Source of the DNA: Allacma fusca
Taxonomy: Eukaryota; Arthropoda; Collembola; Symphypleona; Sminthuridae
Direction: 5' to 3'
Assembly (NCBI GenBank): GCA_947179485.1
Contig: OX359250.1
Coordinates: 36,300,783-36,364,782, forward strand
DNA length: 64,000 bases
The position numbers and the translations under genes are program-made. The notes beneath the pieces were generated by a model. That model was not told the DNA's origin, made no database searches, and saw only the letters and a program-made list of their open reading frames with translations. Shown here piece after piece: positions 11,121-24,719 of the stretch (within the stretch, counting starts at the first letter, position 1; each line of letters opens with the position of its first letter).

Positions 11121-13310
11121 AAATTCATAATTATTTACCCAGAAACTATCATCATCCTAAATTTGGAACTACAATTTCCTAAAAGAATTTTCTGGTCCTG
11201 GTAATTCTCCATAATTCAAAACTAGTCCCAAAACAAGGCAAAGCCTGTTGGAATTCCTAAATCAGCCCAAATCTTGGATCGTACCCGTTCCCAAGCAATC
11301 CCAACACCTCTTTTCCCATCGAAACCTACGAAACAGCCGTTGGGTTTTCTCTGACTCTAAAGAGTCCTCAGAGTGTGAGGCAATTGCAATTGCTATTTTG
11401 TGAGGAGTCCTCCCTATGAAAAGACCTGTGAGTCAATGCTCCGTCTATAGCGAGGGCAAACGTGGGGATAAATGCAATAAGCTTTTGGACCGGCTTGCAC
11501 AATGCTTTCTGTACGTAAGGAATTTCAATCATTAACGAAGCTATTTAATTTATGAACAAAGTCCAATTGTGCCTTCCGCTCCGTCCCCAAAACTTGCGTC
11601 TTCCCCTCTCCACAAACTTTACATGATTATATCTATAGGAAGGTAACGTCAAGGAAGGGGAGCGTCCACACAGAAATCTCACTTCTGGTCCCCACATTTC
11701 AATAGCCCAGTCAATGCAAACTAATATTCCAGATTGCACAACATTTCCACAAACAGAGTATCAACAGAGGAACGAACACTGACTTGAAATCAGAGGAGTC
11801 ATTCTCAAGCCCCAGCCAAATTTATAATGAATTCTATTTGTACAATTCCAACCTCTCCCTGTCCTTATTCCCTTAAATTGACTGTCTCCCACATCCTGGC
11901 AGATATTGTCTTTATTCAAATGCTACAATAATTCCAGTAGACCCTCATTAGTGAAGCATCTCTCAACCCACGGAAATTAAAATGACAAAATGTACAAATC
12001 CACAAAAATAAATACGACGCTCGGAGTCAGCGTTCAAAAATTCCCCCTCCTTCAAAAAGCGTATTTGAAGGGGGGGTCCTTTTTACAAGGTTACACTGTG
12101 CATGGATGCAGAGTGTAAGGAATTATTGCTCGTTGGAAAAATGCTGGGGGTTTTCCCCAACAGGGAGAAAAGTCAGGAGAGGTTACGCATCTGGAACAAT
12201 TTGTTTAAATCAAGAGCCAGGTGACACAATAAATACTGAAGAATGAACGAAAACAAGAGAAAGCAGGAGAAAGTTGAGCCAAGGCAAGAACTTCCTCGCC
12301 ATAATTTATGCCGCGTCCCACCTGTAAATTAAAGCAACAACTTCCCTTCCCCAAGGAATGGGGTCAGGAGGATGAGATCATGTGCGTTGATATGGACTAC
12401 TGTATAGCGTATAGAGCAGAGGATTTGAGACACCCTGTGTGTCCACATGTGAAGTCCATATTTATAGAAACAGCCGAGCTATAATAATCATAGTAGGGAA
12501 AGTAAAAAAGGGAGATATGAGTTGAACTAAAGGGGACTGTCAGAGCGCCTTTGAAAACAAGGGAGAAAGCAGAGGCTGGACGGGAGCATTAGCGAGGCAT
12601 AAAATCACGTGGGACCCCAGAACTTCCCTATCTCTGTCCATGCAGAGTTCCATGTTTAACAAGGAAAACATGACAGGGGAGAATGCACAGAATCATGGGA
12701 AAGCCAAGAAACTATAGCGATGATAGTGAGAGGGAGAAAGTCAGAAAAATGAGACAGGACAAAGCCAGGAACTCTGGAGCTATTTCAGTATCTCTCTTTC
12801 TCCGTCTCCTTCCATTACATATGTACCTTCATGTCTCCCCGCTATTATTCTCGTCACCACTCTCATCGTCCGAGCACAACTTATAAATAATATTCTTTTC
12901 CTCCTTTTCTTCCCTTCCCCACGCTCACTTTTTTTTCTTCTCCCGACTTCTCCCTTCACACAAAAACATGTCTCTCTTGTAGGACAGGGAGGCTAAGTGG
13001 GGAGAAAAGTAAAACACAATGACTTTTCCCTCTGTACTATTTCACTTTGGATCGCGTGCTCCGCTAAAAGACCTCTTGGGTTCAGATGGGATTTCAAAAG
13101 GAGAAAGTCCCTGTCACTATCCTCCAAAATTTTATTTAGTGCTTACTTGGGGGAAGGCTCAGAATTTAAAATTATTTAGAATGTATTCCCATGCGTTTCC
13201 CCATTCTTCATTATTTAAAAAGCTGGAGGACGGGTTTTCAATGGCATGTCCAAGGTTTAGTTCTCTTGCCGGATCATTCTGATTTCGTATTATGAGAGAT
13301 TTTACATTTC
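11121..13310. other. Unique non-coding sequence
   Basis: No gene recognised. Scattered GAGAAAGY motifs around 12258, 12266, 12560, 12734 and 13101. A CT-rich patch lies at 12790-12960. Confidence 0.5.
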
Positions 13311-14085
13311 ATGCAAGCCAGTGAAAGTTGGGGAAATTAGAGACAGTTGGTGAAAGCAGAAAAGCTAGAGAAAGCAGAGAAAGTTGGTGAAAGCAGAAAA
13401 GCTGGAGAAAGCAGAGAAAGTTTGTGAAAGCTGGAGAAAATAGAGAAAGTGGATGAAAGCTGAAAAATGGAGAACGTTGGCGAAGGTGGAATAATCAGAA
13501 AATGAGAACGCTGGAGATATCAGAGAAACAGGGTAAAAGAGAAAGTATAATCAAGTTGTTAAAAACTCAGATCAAGAAAGTAGAACAAAAGCGAACAAAA
13601 TCAAGAAAAAATTTAATAAGTTTCAAAATGAGAAAAGAGGAGAAATTCGAAGAAAAAAGCGTAAGATTTAATAGAAGGAAAATAAATTTGGAGAAAATTA
13701 ATATATGATAAAACACGTGAAATTTGAGAAACAAGATCTGTGAACTGGACAAAGGGAAAGAAAGCAGTAAAATTGAAAAAGTAAAATAAAACAGCACGGG
13801 AAATAAATATTTTAAAAGTGTAACAGAAAGCGAGTGGAGTTTTGACAAAACAACTTGTAATGGTTCAAGAAAACCTGGTAGGAGAGAAAGTTGAAGAATG
13901 AAGACAACGGTAAAAACCCCAAAGACGGTAAATTACAGGGAAGCTCAAGGAAAGGAAAATAGTGTGAGTAAAATTAAGGAAAATAAATAAAATCTCAAAA
14001 TGCAAAAGTCCCCAGATGTACACAAATAATCGTGAAAAAGAATAATAAATTCACAAATAAGAGAAAGCAAACCCGAAAAAGCCAA
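13311..14085. repeat. GAAAGY purine block with 9-10-bp repeats
   Basis: From about 13320 to 13500 units such as GAAAGCAGA, GAAAGTTGGT and AAAGCTGGA repeat at 9-10-base spacing, including GAGAAAGC and GAGAAAGT several times. From 13500 to 14085 the sequence remains strongly purine-rich on the plus strand with isolated GAGAAAGT/C (about 13541, 13881, 14061) but no clear period. A lysine-rich plus-strand frame and a leucine/serine-rich minus-strand frame here simply reflect the purine bias. Confidence 0.85.
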
Positions 14086-15307
14086 AGGGCTTAATGCACA
14101 GAGCTTGTGCTCCCCTTGCCTATATGCAATCAAATAATGCTGATGTAGAACATAAGCTCCTTCCTATCCCCCATCCCCATCTCGAAATCCTAGGCTGGAT
14201 ATACAAAATCCGTAATTCCTATACACACAAGACAGTGACCCCCGACATTATGAAAATGCATCAAATATACACATATCCCTTAAGCTTCCTCACACTTCCA
14301 CATACTTCTGCCTGACAGGGGAAAAAGAGGAAAATAATACAAAGCATGTTTTGGGGAGGAAAGTTTTCAAAACATGCAACCCCAATATATTTTTTGCGCT
14401 ATAGATAATAGTTCCTTAGTATTTATGCATGTACATATGTGTATACTTACAAATTTAGACTCTGTAAACGTATCGTTTGACTTTCATGGTAAAAGTTTCC
14501 CCACGTGTCCCTGCTTTCTCTCCCGATGCACACATACATATGCATATGCGTCAAAAGCCAAAGCGGAGCTGCAACTTTTTCAAACCGAGTGAAAGCAAAT
14601 GGGAAGAGCGAGTGAGGGGGGAAATGACAGGGGGCTAAAATTCCTAGCCCCACCCTAGCCCCTTTAAAAATTCATAATGAAGAAAAAAGCCCCTTTTTAG
14701 TGACTTTCTTCCAGACTTTATAAAAAATTCTATCGACCTAGGTCAATAAATTCAGTAGTGATTCAGAGTACAAAATGAAGTGGAAAATTGTGCCGGATTT
14801 TAAATATTTCCCCCACAAAAGTTTGCAAAATCCTGAACCTAATTTGACCAAGAGGACAGTTTCCTTAAAATATCGTAAAATTGCTGAGAAAATTTAGAAA
14901 AATTGCCAAAAAATCCTGGGATCAGAAATAACTAGCTGTCTTTCAATATAATATGGAAAATATGTTGGGGGGTGAAATAGGGAAATTTGTAATAGTGATC
15001 TTGACAGGGACTAGGAGAGTAAAAGGGTTTCCAGGCACTCTGTACACAAATAAAAAGAGGGAGACAAAAACAAGACAGTCAGAAGCAGGAGCAGGGAAAC
15101 GTGTCAGATGAAAAAGTAAGACAGCTGGAAAGGTTCTATGAAACAACACCATGAAAATACAAGAATGCATTATGCTCAAGACTTCACATAGAGACTCCTT
15201 TTAGCTTATAAATGTAGAAACATTCAGGACATGAATTTTTTTCCCTCTCGCAAAAAAATAGTTTGGCATTCTGTCCTTCCATTTACTTCCAAAATCCTTG
15301 CATTCCC

Positions 15308-15331
15308 TTTCTCTCTCTCTCTCTTTCTCTC
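15308..15331. repeat. (CT)n microsatellite, one T interruption
   Basis: CT dinucleotides interrupted once by an extra TT. Confidence 0.85.
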
Positions 15332-15824
15332 GTTTGTCCCGCACCTCGTCTTTCTTCGTACCTTTTCAAGGGGAAAATTCCTCTATGTATTCTCCTTCAA
15401 TTACAGTGCTTTCTCCAGCACATACCTCCCTCATGTACATTTCTCTCCGGGAAGGAATGGGAGGAGGTGCACGCAAAAATGTTAACGAGTGCTGAAGCTT
15501 TCACTTGACTTATGGGACACGATGCTCAGTTCATGGGGAAAGGAGCTACTTTCCCTCCTTCCATTTTTTCTCTCCTCTCTTCCTCTTCCATTGAATTTCC
15601 CCCCGATTTTTTCCCCTCCCATTATCAACGTTTTTTTTTCATTTTAATAGTATCCCTTTCCCTCTCCAGTTCTTCCCCAAGTCATTGTAACTGTATTCTC
15701 ATTTAATTTTTTTTTTAATTTCGCGGTTCCCAATCCCTCAAATGCTAAAATTTCATGTTTTATTCCATATTTCAAAATCCTCAGTAAAATTCCAGGAACG
15801 TTAAAGGGTTGGGAAATTCCTGGA

Positions 15825-15837
15825 GAAAGTAACTTTC
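15825..15837. other. Inverted pair of GAAAGT motifs
   Basis: GAAAGT (15825-15830), one A, then ACTTTC (15832-15837), a perfect palindrome around a single base. Confidence 0.8.
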
Positions 15838-17640
15838 ACTTAAGAGAACTCAAACTTGCTCCTCTCCTAGACTTGCTGGAGGGGAATTCTAATCATTGGA
15901 GCTATGTATATATTCGGACCGGGTGCCTGCTAAAGATGCTGGACTCAATAGGGAGCCTCCTATGTATATAAGCTCTGAGGTTTTGAGGAGGATATTGGAT
16001 TTGAAAGCGGAGACTGACTGTGAGACGGGAAAGTTGGGGAGCACATACCTGTAAAATTTAATGTGCTCGAAGTTGATTCATCAATTACATATATACATAC
16101 GAAGAAAATAACTCCGTGGCAAGTGTCTAATTGTTATGGCTTATTTACAACAGGGCAATTTATACTTGATAGATTGTCGAAAGAATGGAAAGCCATTATC
16201 AAGTTTTCCCATAGGGCCCTTCCATTGTAATCTCTCTGAGTATATGCATACAACCCATACATATGTACGTATGTGTCGTAGGCTGCCTCTGGACAAACAT
16301 GACTTTCTCCGCTTTCTCCAGGACAAATCCAGGGTCTGTGCAAGGGAAATGCACTACCTCATGTGTTTCTGAATCAATCCTGGGATAAGCTCGGAAATTC
16401 TTGTTTAGATGCATACAAGGGCATATATGCATCTTTACTGGGTCTCTTTTAAACTTCATCCCCTCCAGAATTTTTTTGTGTGGAAAACAGCTCCGCTCTT
16501 GTTTTTAAAAAAATTGAGGAAAATTTGCTACAATTTTTAAAAATGCTTAAAAATTTACGATGTTCGGTTCCTGGGAGCTACTGACGGGGAGAAAGCATTT
16601 GGGGGACCGTCCATGGGTTATGTATGAAAAATATAGTGCTAGCAATTTATATGATAAAATCACACATGACAATGCACAGGCAGAGATTCAAGTACATAGT
16701 TTCAAATGTTATTTTATGGTTCAGACTGGCTTCGTGTGTGGAGCTAAATATTGGGAGGAAATATGTATATCTGTGAGAGGATTCTGTATGGAGCTGATAT
16801 ACTGTGAGTGTATGGAGAGAAAGTAGAGGAGGAGTAGGAGGAGAAAGAGGAGAGAGAATTTATTCGTTTCAAGATTGAGGATGAATGCACCATTATAGCA
16901 TTCATGGATTTCAACTGCAGAGGATTCAACGAATTGCGGAGGAAAGTAAAACGAGTAAATTGCACAAAAAAAATCTATCTCTCAAGTTTGCACTCACAAG
17001 TCCATTGATTTCAAAGCTTAAAAAACGCAAGAGTAACCAAGCACCTCAATTGAAGGGCAAAAGTAAAAACAGCACTTTCAAATATGCCCGAATTTTTTTA
17101 TGCAACTTTTTTATGGGGCTTTTCGAAAGGAAACTTCGATTTCCCCATACTTCCCGCATGTATCTTTTTGTACTGTAGAAAATATTTATAACAGTGTCTC
17201 TAAATTCTGGGAACAATTTTTAGAGTGAAGGGACACTCCTCCTAAGGATATAGGATTCTCTTACCCAGAGATTTCTAGTCTTGGGGGAAAAAAATTCAGG
17301 GATGAGAGTGCTAGTATTTGAGGATAAATTTGGCTTGGAAACATCATTTTTCATGAGGAAATTCGGGCCATGCGGATGAATTCCCGGGTGAGGAAAAATC
17401 GGCGATGGGATCAACAGCTACATATTTATTCCCTTCCAAACCTCAGCTTTCTCCAGTGCGTCCGAAGGCCTTTCCTTTCTCTACAATATGGGCGTAATCT
17501 TCGGCAATCGCTTCCTCATGTAATCATTTCCAATGCAGATTTCACACCGATTCCTATTTGAAATGTCATATGGATAGATTCTGTACGGATGGTACTGAAG
17601 GATTAGTTCAGTGGAGGACTATGTTGGGCTTATCCAATGG

Positions 17641-19160
17641 AGACAAAATTGAGATTGTGTTCGGTAGAACGTTCGGATGGACGAGTGAAAGTTCAAAGGA
17701 ACCTTAGAATGAACATTGAACATTAAAATGAACGCTACAGTAAACTTTGGAATTACTTTTAAATACTCGTTTGAACGATTATTAGAATAAATATCATGAT
17801 GAACATTGAAATGGGCGTTCTATTGAACGAAAAATTGGGGGTTCGATTGAAAGCTAAATTGAAAGCAAAATTAAACTTTCTGCTGAACGAAAAAATGGAC
17901 GTTCTATTGAACGCTAAAATGAACGTTCTATTGAACGCTAAAATGGACGTTCTATTGAACGCTAAAATGGACGTTCTATTGAACGCTAAAATGAACGTTC
18001 TATTGAACGCTAAAATGGACGTTCTATTGAACGCTAAAATGGACGTTCTATTGAACGCTAAAATGGACGTTCTATTGAACGCTAAAATGGACGTTCTATT
18101 GAACGCTAAAATGGACGTTCCATTGAACGCTAAAATGGACGTTCTATTGAAAGATAAATTAAACTTTCTACTGAACTCTAAAATGGACGCTGCGCTGAAC
18201 GCTAACATGGACGTTCTATTGAACGGTAAATTGAACGCAAATTGAAAGTTCTATTGAAAGGTAAATTGAACTCCAAATTCAACTTTCTACTGAACGCTAA
18301 AATGGACCTGAACGGTAAATTGAACGGTAAATTGAAAGTTCTATTGATTTAAAAAATGAACGTTCTATTGAACGCTAAATTTAAAGTTCTATTGATTTAT
18401 AAAATGAACGTTCTATTGAACGCTAAATTTAAAGTTCTATTGATATCTAAAATGAACGTTCTATTGAATGCTAAAGTGGACGCTATTATGAACATTTTGA
18501 AAAACAAATTTTGAATAAATTTAATATGACCATGAACACAAAATGTATTTTCGATTGGACGCTAAAATGAACGCAAAAAGTGTGTTCGAGTGAGATCTAA
18601 AATGACCGTGTAAGTAAACTTTAAACAGGATGATTCCTTGAGTGATAAAATCGAATGAACGTAAACATTTCAATTGAATTGACAACGGTAGGCACGATCA
18701 AATTCGTAATTTGAATCTGAATGAATTGACCATCTAATAACCATTCCACTAATCCTTAAATTAAAGACCATTTGGTTGTTCAAGTGCTAATTAATTTGCC
18801 CGCTGCGTGATAGTTCTATTAAGCGTTCATATGATCGTTAATTTCAATGTCACGTGACTGTTCTAACATATGTTCGAAATATCGTTAATTTGCTCTTTGG
18901 GTGTCTGTTCTAGTGAACATTCGAATGACTGCTAATTTGAACATCACGTAATTTTCTAATGAACATTCTAATGAAGTGTCAGTGTTAAACTATCTGATGA
19001 CCTTTAAATTAAACGCCGAGACATCGTTCAAACCAACATAAATTAAATTTGAATTGAAATGTATTAAACGTGAGACTTTATACGTTCTAAACGTTCGACT
19101 GAACGTCAGCTGATCTCCAATGAACATCAAATGAACCTTCTCCCGAACAGCATGGGAACG
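17641..19160. repeat. 24-bp (2 x 12) tandem array, core 17881-18170
   Basis: Each 24-bp unit is TTGAACGCTAAA plus ATGGACGTTCTA, two diverged 12-mers. GTTCTATTGA begins at 17901, 17925, 17949, 17973 and 17997, an exact 24-base step, and about 12 near-identical units run to about 18170. Shoulders keep GAACGTT/TTGAACG themes but decay through 18600 to about 19160 and upstream to about 17640. Both strands are open for 149 codons (17796-18245 plus, LLNAKMDV period; 17759-18208 minus, LAFNRTSI period) because 24 is divisible by three. Neither looks like a real protein. Confidence 0.95.
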
Positions 19161-21300
19161 TAAGAACAAAGAAAGTACAGTTGAAAGTTCTAGGTCAAGT
19201 GCGGATATAGGGTATAAAAGAAAAGTGAAAGTAACTGGAATTGGATGAGTTTTTATACAAAGAGAAAAGGGAGGAAAAATTGGTCGCCTATCTATTAACT
19301 GAGAATAAATATTGACGGTAGTATTTTATGCAATCCAATTTTATCCACTGTTTTCTTTCGAGGGAAAATGTGCTCAGTGGAGAAAGTACTTTATTGGATA
19401 TTGATTTATTGAGCCGAATTGCTACACATCCATTCCATTTGATATCTGCCAACATGATTAAATTAGAGACTTGAGCTTATTTACTTCCCTGACTTACAAG
19501 TCTTTCAACGGCCGCACTTCCACACACACACACACACACAAACTATACACACTTAACTTGTCTCAAGAGTAAATACTCCCAAGTCTATATAACGGTGTGA
19601 GTTACAGAATGCAAACAAAATTATGGAACCCTCCAGTTCCCACAACTTCTGGGCCTTTGATGTCCGCCGTTTTTACTCCCAGTCCTGGAGATGAGAAGCC
19701 CTTTAAGTTTTTTCCTCCTCATCCGTTCCCAGCCAAGGTTGAGGGAATTGTTCAGAGAAAGCACACGGGAGGGAAAAAAAATTGATCGATATGAAAATCA
19801 ATTTTTTCATGTCTCCCTTCATATTAGATTTCTTCGGACTCGTGCCTTTCCCTTATATCAACTTTTTATTTTTCCCATAGTCTCCTCCCAAAAACAAAAA
19901 GGTCTCAGAAATTTCTCAATTACAATTTCATCGGTACATTTCAAAGGGAGAAATTACCTTGTAATACGACGTGTTCAATTTTGTTTTAAATTAATCGGAA
20001 ATGCATCCCGACGGTTTTCACTCTTTCAAATGCATGCTTCAATAAGGTTCGCATTGTATGGAAGAGTCCCAGAATTTTTTTTATCAAAATAGGATGAAAA
20101 GTTGACCCTTGGCAGAGACAAAGTATACGGAGAACGTGTAATTCCCAATCGCCATTGCTCTTGTCCTTGTCCATTGGCTCTCATGTTGACATGGCGTCTC
20201 TTGCATGCTTTGTCAACCGTCTTATTAAACCAAAGGAGCGTCTGAAGGGAGCTGAGAAAATATTTCATGTGCTTGAAGCCATACAGGCAATTCTGTATAT
20301 AACGGAGAGGAGGAGACTCTACATCGGAAATTTAATTCGGAAATTTTCACATCGAGGATTTAGGGCTCATCGGAGAAGTTTGTAACAAGACTTGACTGTA
20401 TGGACAGATACCTTCTCTGGATATAATTACCTTTGTGATATTTGCTTAGAACAGACCCCTGAAAAGTGAGTGCCGTAATAGGAAGAGCTAACTGTAGTAT
20501 ATTTTTTGGAAATGAGGGAAATTCCTTCGGGAATCAAACTCGAGATGACCAGAGGAAGACGAGATTTGAGATTGGGGTGAAAGTTGGTGGGGATTCTTTG
20601 TGTTTGAGAGAGCATTCCTCAAGTCAGTATGAAATATTTTCTTTCGCACTTTTGCCTTTTACAGTCAAATTCGAATGTGAGGGAAATCCTTGGAGGAAGA
20701 TTGTCCCTGTGGTGGGAAAAATAAATGGTGTTTAGCTGAATGATATTTTTGGGGAGTGATGGAGGAAATGTTTTGGGGATATTTTATGGGTTTTTTGAGA
20801 TTGTTTTGAGGGATTTTTAGGGGAGTTTTTTGGAAATTTTAGGGGGAGACGCTATAGCAGGGGTAGACTGTGATGGCAGTTTTCTTGTTCACTTTGAGGG
20901 AGAAAGTTCAAAGAGAAAGTAGATTTTTCTTTGGGCCTTGCGCAATAATGTTTCACATTATTTCTTAATTCCGATGTACTGCTGCCGGTGAGTGGGATCC
21001 TTTTTAAAGGGAAAATGCTCCGGACTTTTCCCTTCCCCTGCTTTTAGTCCAATCGACATTAAACAATGTCAACAAACATGTGTTCCCCATTTGATTTCCT
21101 GTGGAGGTTCCCGCATGAGGAGATAGCACTCAGGGCACTTTCACTCTGCTTTTCCTTTCCTGTCTCAGATCCCTTAAAAATTTAATGGGAGAGTAATGAC
21201 TTCCAGAAACCATTCATTTGAGGCATTTTCCTATACATTTTAAATGCTGGGAGGCCCACTGGGTTTTGACACTAACAAATATCCATACATTTTTCACTAG
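19161..21300. other. Unique non-coding sequence
   Basis: No gene recognised. GAGAAAGTACTTT at about 19379 contains a 10-base palindrome AAAGTACTTT (19383-19392). Two GAGAAAGT copies lie 11 bases apart near 20902 and 20913. The 133-codon open frame at 19691-20092 lacks any motif I can identify. Confidence 0.5.
19521..19540. repeat. (CA)n microsatellite
   Basis: Ten uninterrupted CA dinucleotides. Confidence 0.9.
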
Positions 21301-21970
21301 ACTAATGTTCTTTCGAGATTGTTTACAGCTCTTTAAATTTTAAAACTAATTTGAGTTTTCTAAAAATATCCAAAGTTTACAAATGCTCTGAATTCTTTAA
21401 AACACCCTAAATTTCTTAAAAAATTCCTCAAATTTTTGAAACCGCTTTTATTTTTCTGAAAATATCAAATTTCATTAAAACATCCTAAATTTTTTAATTA
21501 GCCCTAATTTTTTAAATTATTCCCTAAATTTCTTAATTTTGCCCTAAATTTCGTAATAATGCCCTAAATTTTATAATAATGCCTTACATTCTTTTAGTCT
21601 GCCTGAATTTTTTGAAATTATCTTGCATTTTTTAAAACACCCTTATTTTTGTTTAAGTGGCCTAAATTTTTAAAGCAACTCGAATAGTTGAATACAATTA
21701 TTTTATTTAATATGCCTTGATGATTTTATATCCCTTAGTTTTTTAAAACTGCCCTTGTTCTTCTCAAAATGCTTTAAATGTTTTTAAAATGCCCTAATTC
21801 TTATAAAAAGTCCCTAATTTTTTAAAAAATAGCCTCATTTTTTAAAGGTACAATAAAGTTTCAAAAAATCCTGTAAATTTCTAGAAAAGGCTCTAGAGTG
21901 TGTAAACATTTCCCAATTTAAAAAAAAGTCTTCCAATTTAAAATTTACATTTCTATCAAAATTCATGAAC
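21300..21970. repeat. Degenerate ~20-bp CCCTAAATTT array
   Basis: GCCCTAAATTTYTTAAAAT-like units recur about every 20 bases with many substitutions and indels, clearest at 21490-21600 (GCCCTAAATTT at three or more successive positions). No conserved core survives. It looks like an old array. Confidence 0.75.
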
Positions 21971-24719
21971 GCCTAAAATCCGAATTTTCCTAAAATCAAA
22001 AAAAATCCTTCCGAAATATTTGCAAAACAGGAAAAGTTTTCTTTAAAATTTTGGCGAGATATATTTACTTCCCAGACAGAAATACAATAAAAAGTGGAGG
22101 TTCAGCCCAAATATTTCCAGCGCTGCAAAGTAATAAGTGAAAAGGAAGCAGGTGTGAGGAGAAAGTCTATTGGAGAGGAATTGTCCCCGTAAAAAAAATC
22201 TGAGTAGGGAGATTTGGGACCAGCAGTTTTTAATATACAAGAATGTTTTTTTTCGCCCAAGTAACTCCCCCATATGCTACTGTATTGATTCCGGAATATT
22301 ATTTATGAACAAGATTGAATCCAAGAGGAAGGTACTCCCAAGCGTAATTTAGACATGAACTTTCTCAAGCATGCTCTTGATTTCGGGATGTTTGTAAAAC
22401 TTCCCAGTCAGCATTTTTCATTTCATTGTGTAATGTGCAGTGAGCACATAAATATGAAAAGCCTTTTGAAAGTATTGAGGACGAGAACTGGGCCACACAA
22501 TTTTATCTTTCATGACCTCAAAAAAATATTTCTATCAAGTGACATTAAATACATTCTACTTCCCTACTTTTCACTCTACCTCACACGGTTTTTTCCCCTT
22601 CTATATAAAATGTCCTCTGCAATATAAAAATAGCTGATATTTTACTCTGCTTCAAGACATTGTCGTGTCAAACATTGGATTTATATTCCTCCGATTTTTT
22701 TTTGTATTGCAGATTTTTAAAATCCTTTGAGACAATTTTTAAGCCCCATCGTATGAAAACACAGCGATTGAGTCAACCCACTTACAAAGTAGACACCATA
22801 AGGAATTTAATTTAAGAACTAAATCCTATCTCACTCTGAAATACATAATAATATCCCAAAAGGGTAAAAAAATCAAATATACTCACCAATTTTTCTCATG
22901 GGCGTAAGTCCAAATGTCTTCAAAGTTCCTCGTAATTTTCCATGAAAATATAATTTTTTTTGTCAAGCTTCACTACAACGGGTTCCTGGTAAAAAAAACA
23001 TTTTCATGAGCTCTTATGAAGTCAGAACTTAAAAAACAATAGTTCAACACAATGCCCTAATGCGGACTTGAAAGGCAGAAGGCAACAGATTTCCAAATTA
23101 CATTTCCATGCAATTCCTTGCACATCAAATGAAACAAGAACTCAAAGGAATATCCCCCTCGCTTTAGTATATCACAGGTGCATAAGAAAATGCACTTAGC
23201 TCAGTTATGTATGTATAATTGAATTTCCCGCCTTTTCTCCGAAGGAGAAACTAGGACTAGGTAGAAACTTAAACTTCATAACTACACGTATGTACATATG
23301 TACGTGCCATTGGGCTCCTCTTGGAAGTACCTTGGGAGCGAAGGTTGTATTTTAGCATTGGACGTCATACGGGCAAGTATAGGAGAAGAACACTGGGCAA
23401 ACGCAATATTAACATTAGGGAAGATAGGGAAAATTCCAAGCCACAAATAGAAACAGGCTTTATTTTTCCCAATTTAATTCTAGCGAGCTTTCTCTCCGAA
23501 CCTTAACTAAGTTAATGCTCCCAGCTTCCTTTGATGAGTTTTTCTATGAAAGCTTATGAATTTACGTTACAGTGTACTCTTCCTATTCAGGAGCCCTTCA
23601 AACCCAAACTTTCTCCGGAGGTGGGGAAATATAGTATTTGTGTGGAGGAATTTAAAAATGAAGTAAAGTTCGGCTGGAGCTGCTCCGAAGGTTTGGTAAG
23701 GAAATAAAGGAGAAAATTTGGACGACATATAGAATTCAGGGATTGTTCGATGAAAGAAAATTTCTAGGTCTGAGCACGTACATAGGAGCGTACGGGTAGG
23801 GAATTGGGACATTTAGATTTGACTGAAAATGAGAAAAAGGAGAGTAAGATGCATTCATTAAAGTAACTTCTTTTTCTTCTTCTTCTTCTTTCGGAGGGAC
23901 TGGCACGGTTGGGGTGGGGAAAGTTCAGTGAAAGAAGCAGAAGATACACAAAAAGAGAATCTTCTCTCCTCAGCACTGTCACGACTCCAGAGGTACATGG
24001 AAGCAGCGCAGACCTTTTACGTACTTATAAATGATGACTTATTATGACATTAGGGCTGGATACGGAGCAAACTGCAAGGCTCCTACAAAAAAGTTCCTAT
24101 TTTTATCCCCACTTGCTTTTTTCTCCTATCTTTTCCCTTCTCGCATTTTTAATATCCTCCAAATGTTAATAGCACTTAAATCACAGCTCTCCCTTCCCAT
24201 CTCCATTTATCCTATAATAGAGAAATATTTTCACTTGTGTCCTATTTACTCCTACATATTTTTCAGTACGTTACCATTTTCACACATCATTCCTCTTTTA
24301 CACATATGGGAGCCAATTTTTTCCTGGATCCATTCAGCCCAATTCCAGACTCAAATAAATATACATTTCATTTCAAAATATTTCTTCCTTTGATATATGT
24401 ATGTATGTAGGGGAACGTATTTTTTAATATCAAGTATATATGGGAAAGAGATTGGGGGGAAAATCTTGTTACAATTTGAGAATGAGCATGAAGGGGAAAT
24501 TAAAAGCCAGGAAGGGAGGAGTCAAATTTGTTGAAAAGTCCTGTATTTAGGGAAATTTAAAAAATTGGTTCAACAAACTGCAATGTTAATTTGATTATCT
24601 TATGTAAATATACTAATTGATTAATATGTCTGATTATTTCATATAATTTCCTCATACTGTAGAACATTATAGAAAATCAAAAATTTAGAAATTACACATC
24701 TCGAAGTGTCAGTGTTGGA
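21971..24719. other. Unique non-coding sequence
   Basis: No gene recognised. Contains a TACATATGTAC motif at about 23290, isolated family-A motifs (about 22159, 23489, 23619) and an AT-rich stretch 22640-22980. Confidence 0.5.
23873..23891. repeat. (TTC)n microsatellite
   Basis: Short TTC trinucleotide run. Confidence 0.8.

Larger units (their letters stand above)
14086..17640. other. Unique non-coding sequence
   Basis: No gene recognised over 3.5 kb. Contains the palindrome GACCTAGGTC (14735-14744), TACATATGTA-type motifs near 14425 and 16255, and scattered GAGAAAGT or its complement (about 15823, 16300, 16590, 16815, 17449). Confidence 0.5.

Noticed and set aside
10595-11204. Opposed 177- and 159-codon frames as a repeat protein gene
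   Set aside because: The peptide period equals the 21-bp DNA period on both strands, and there is no unique N- or C-terminal domain.
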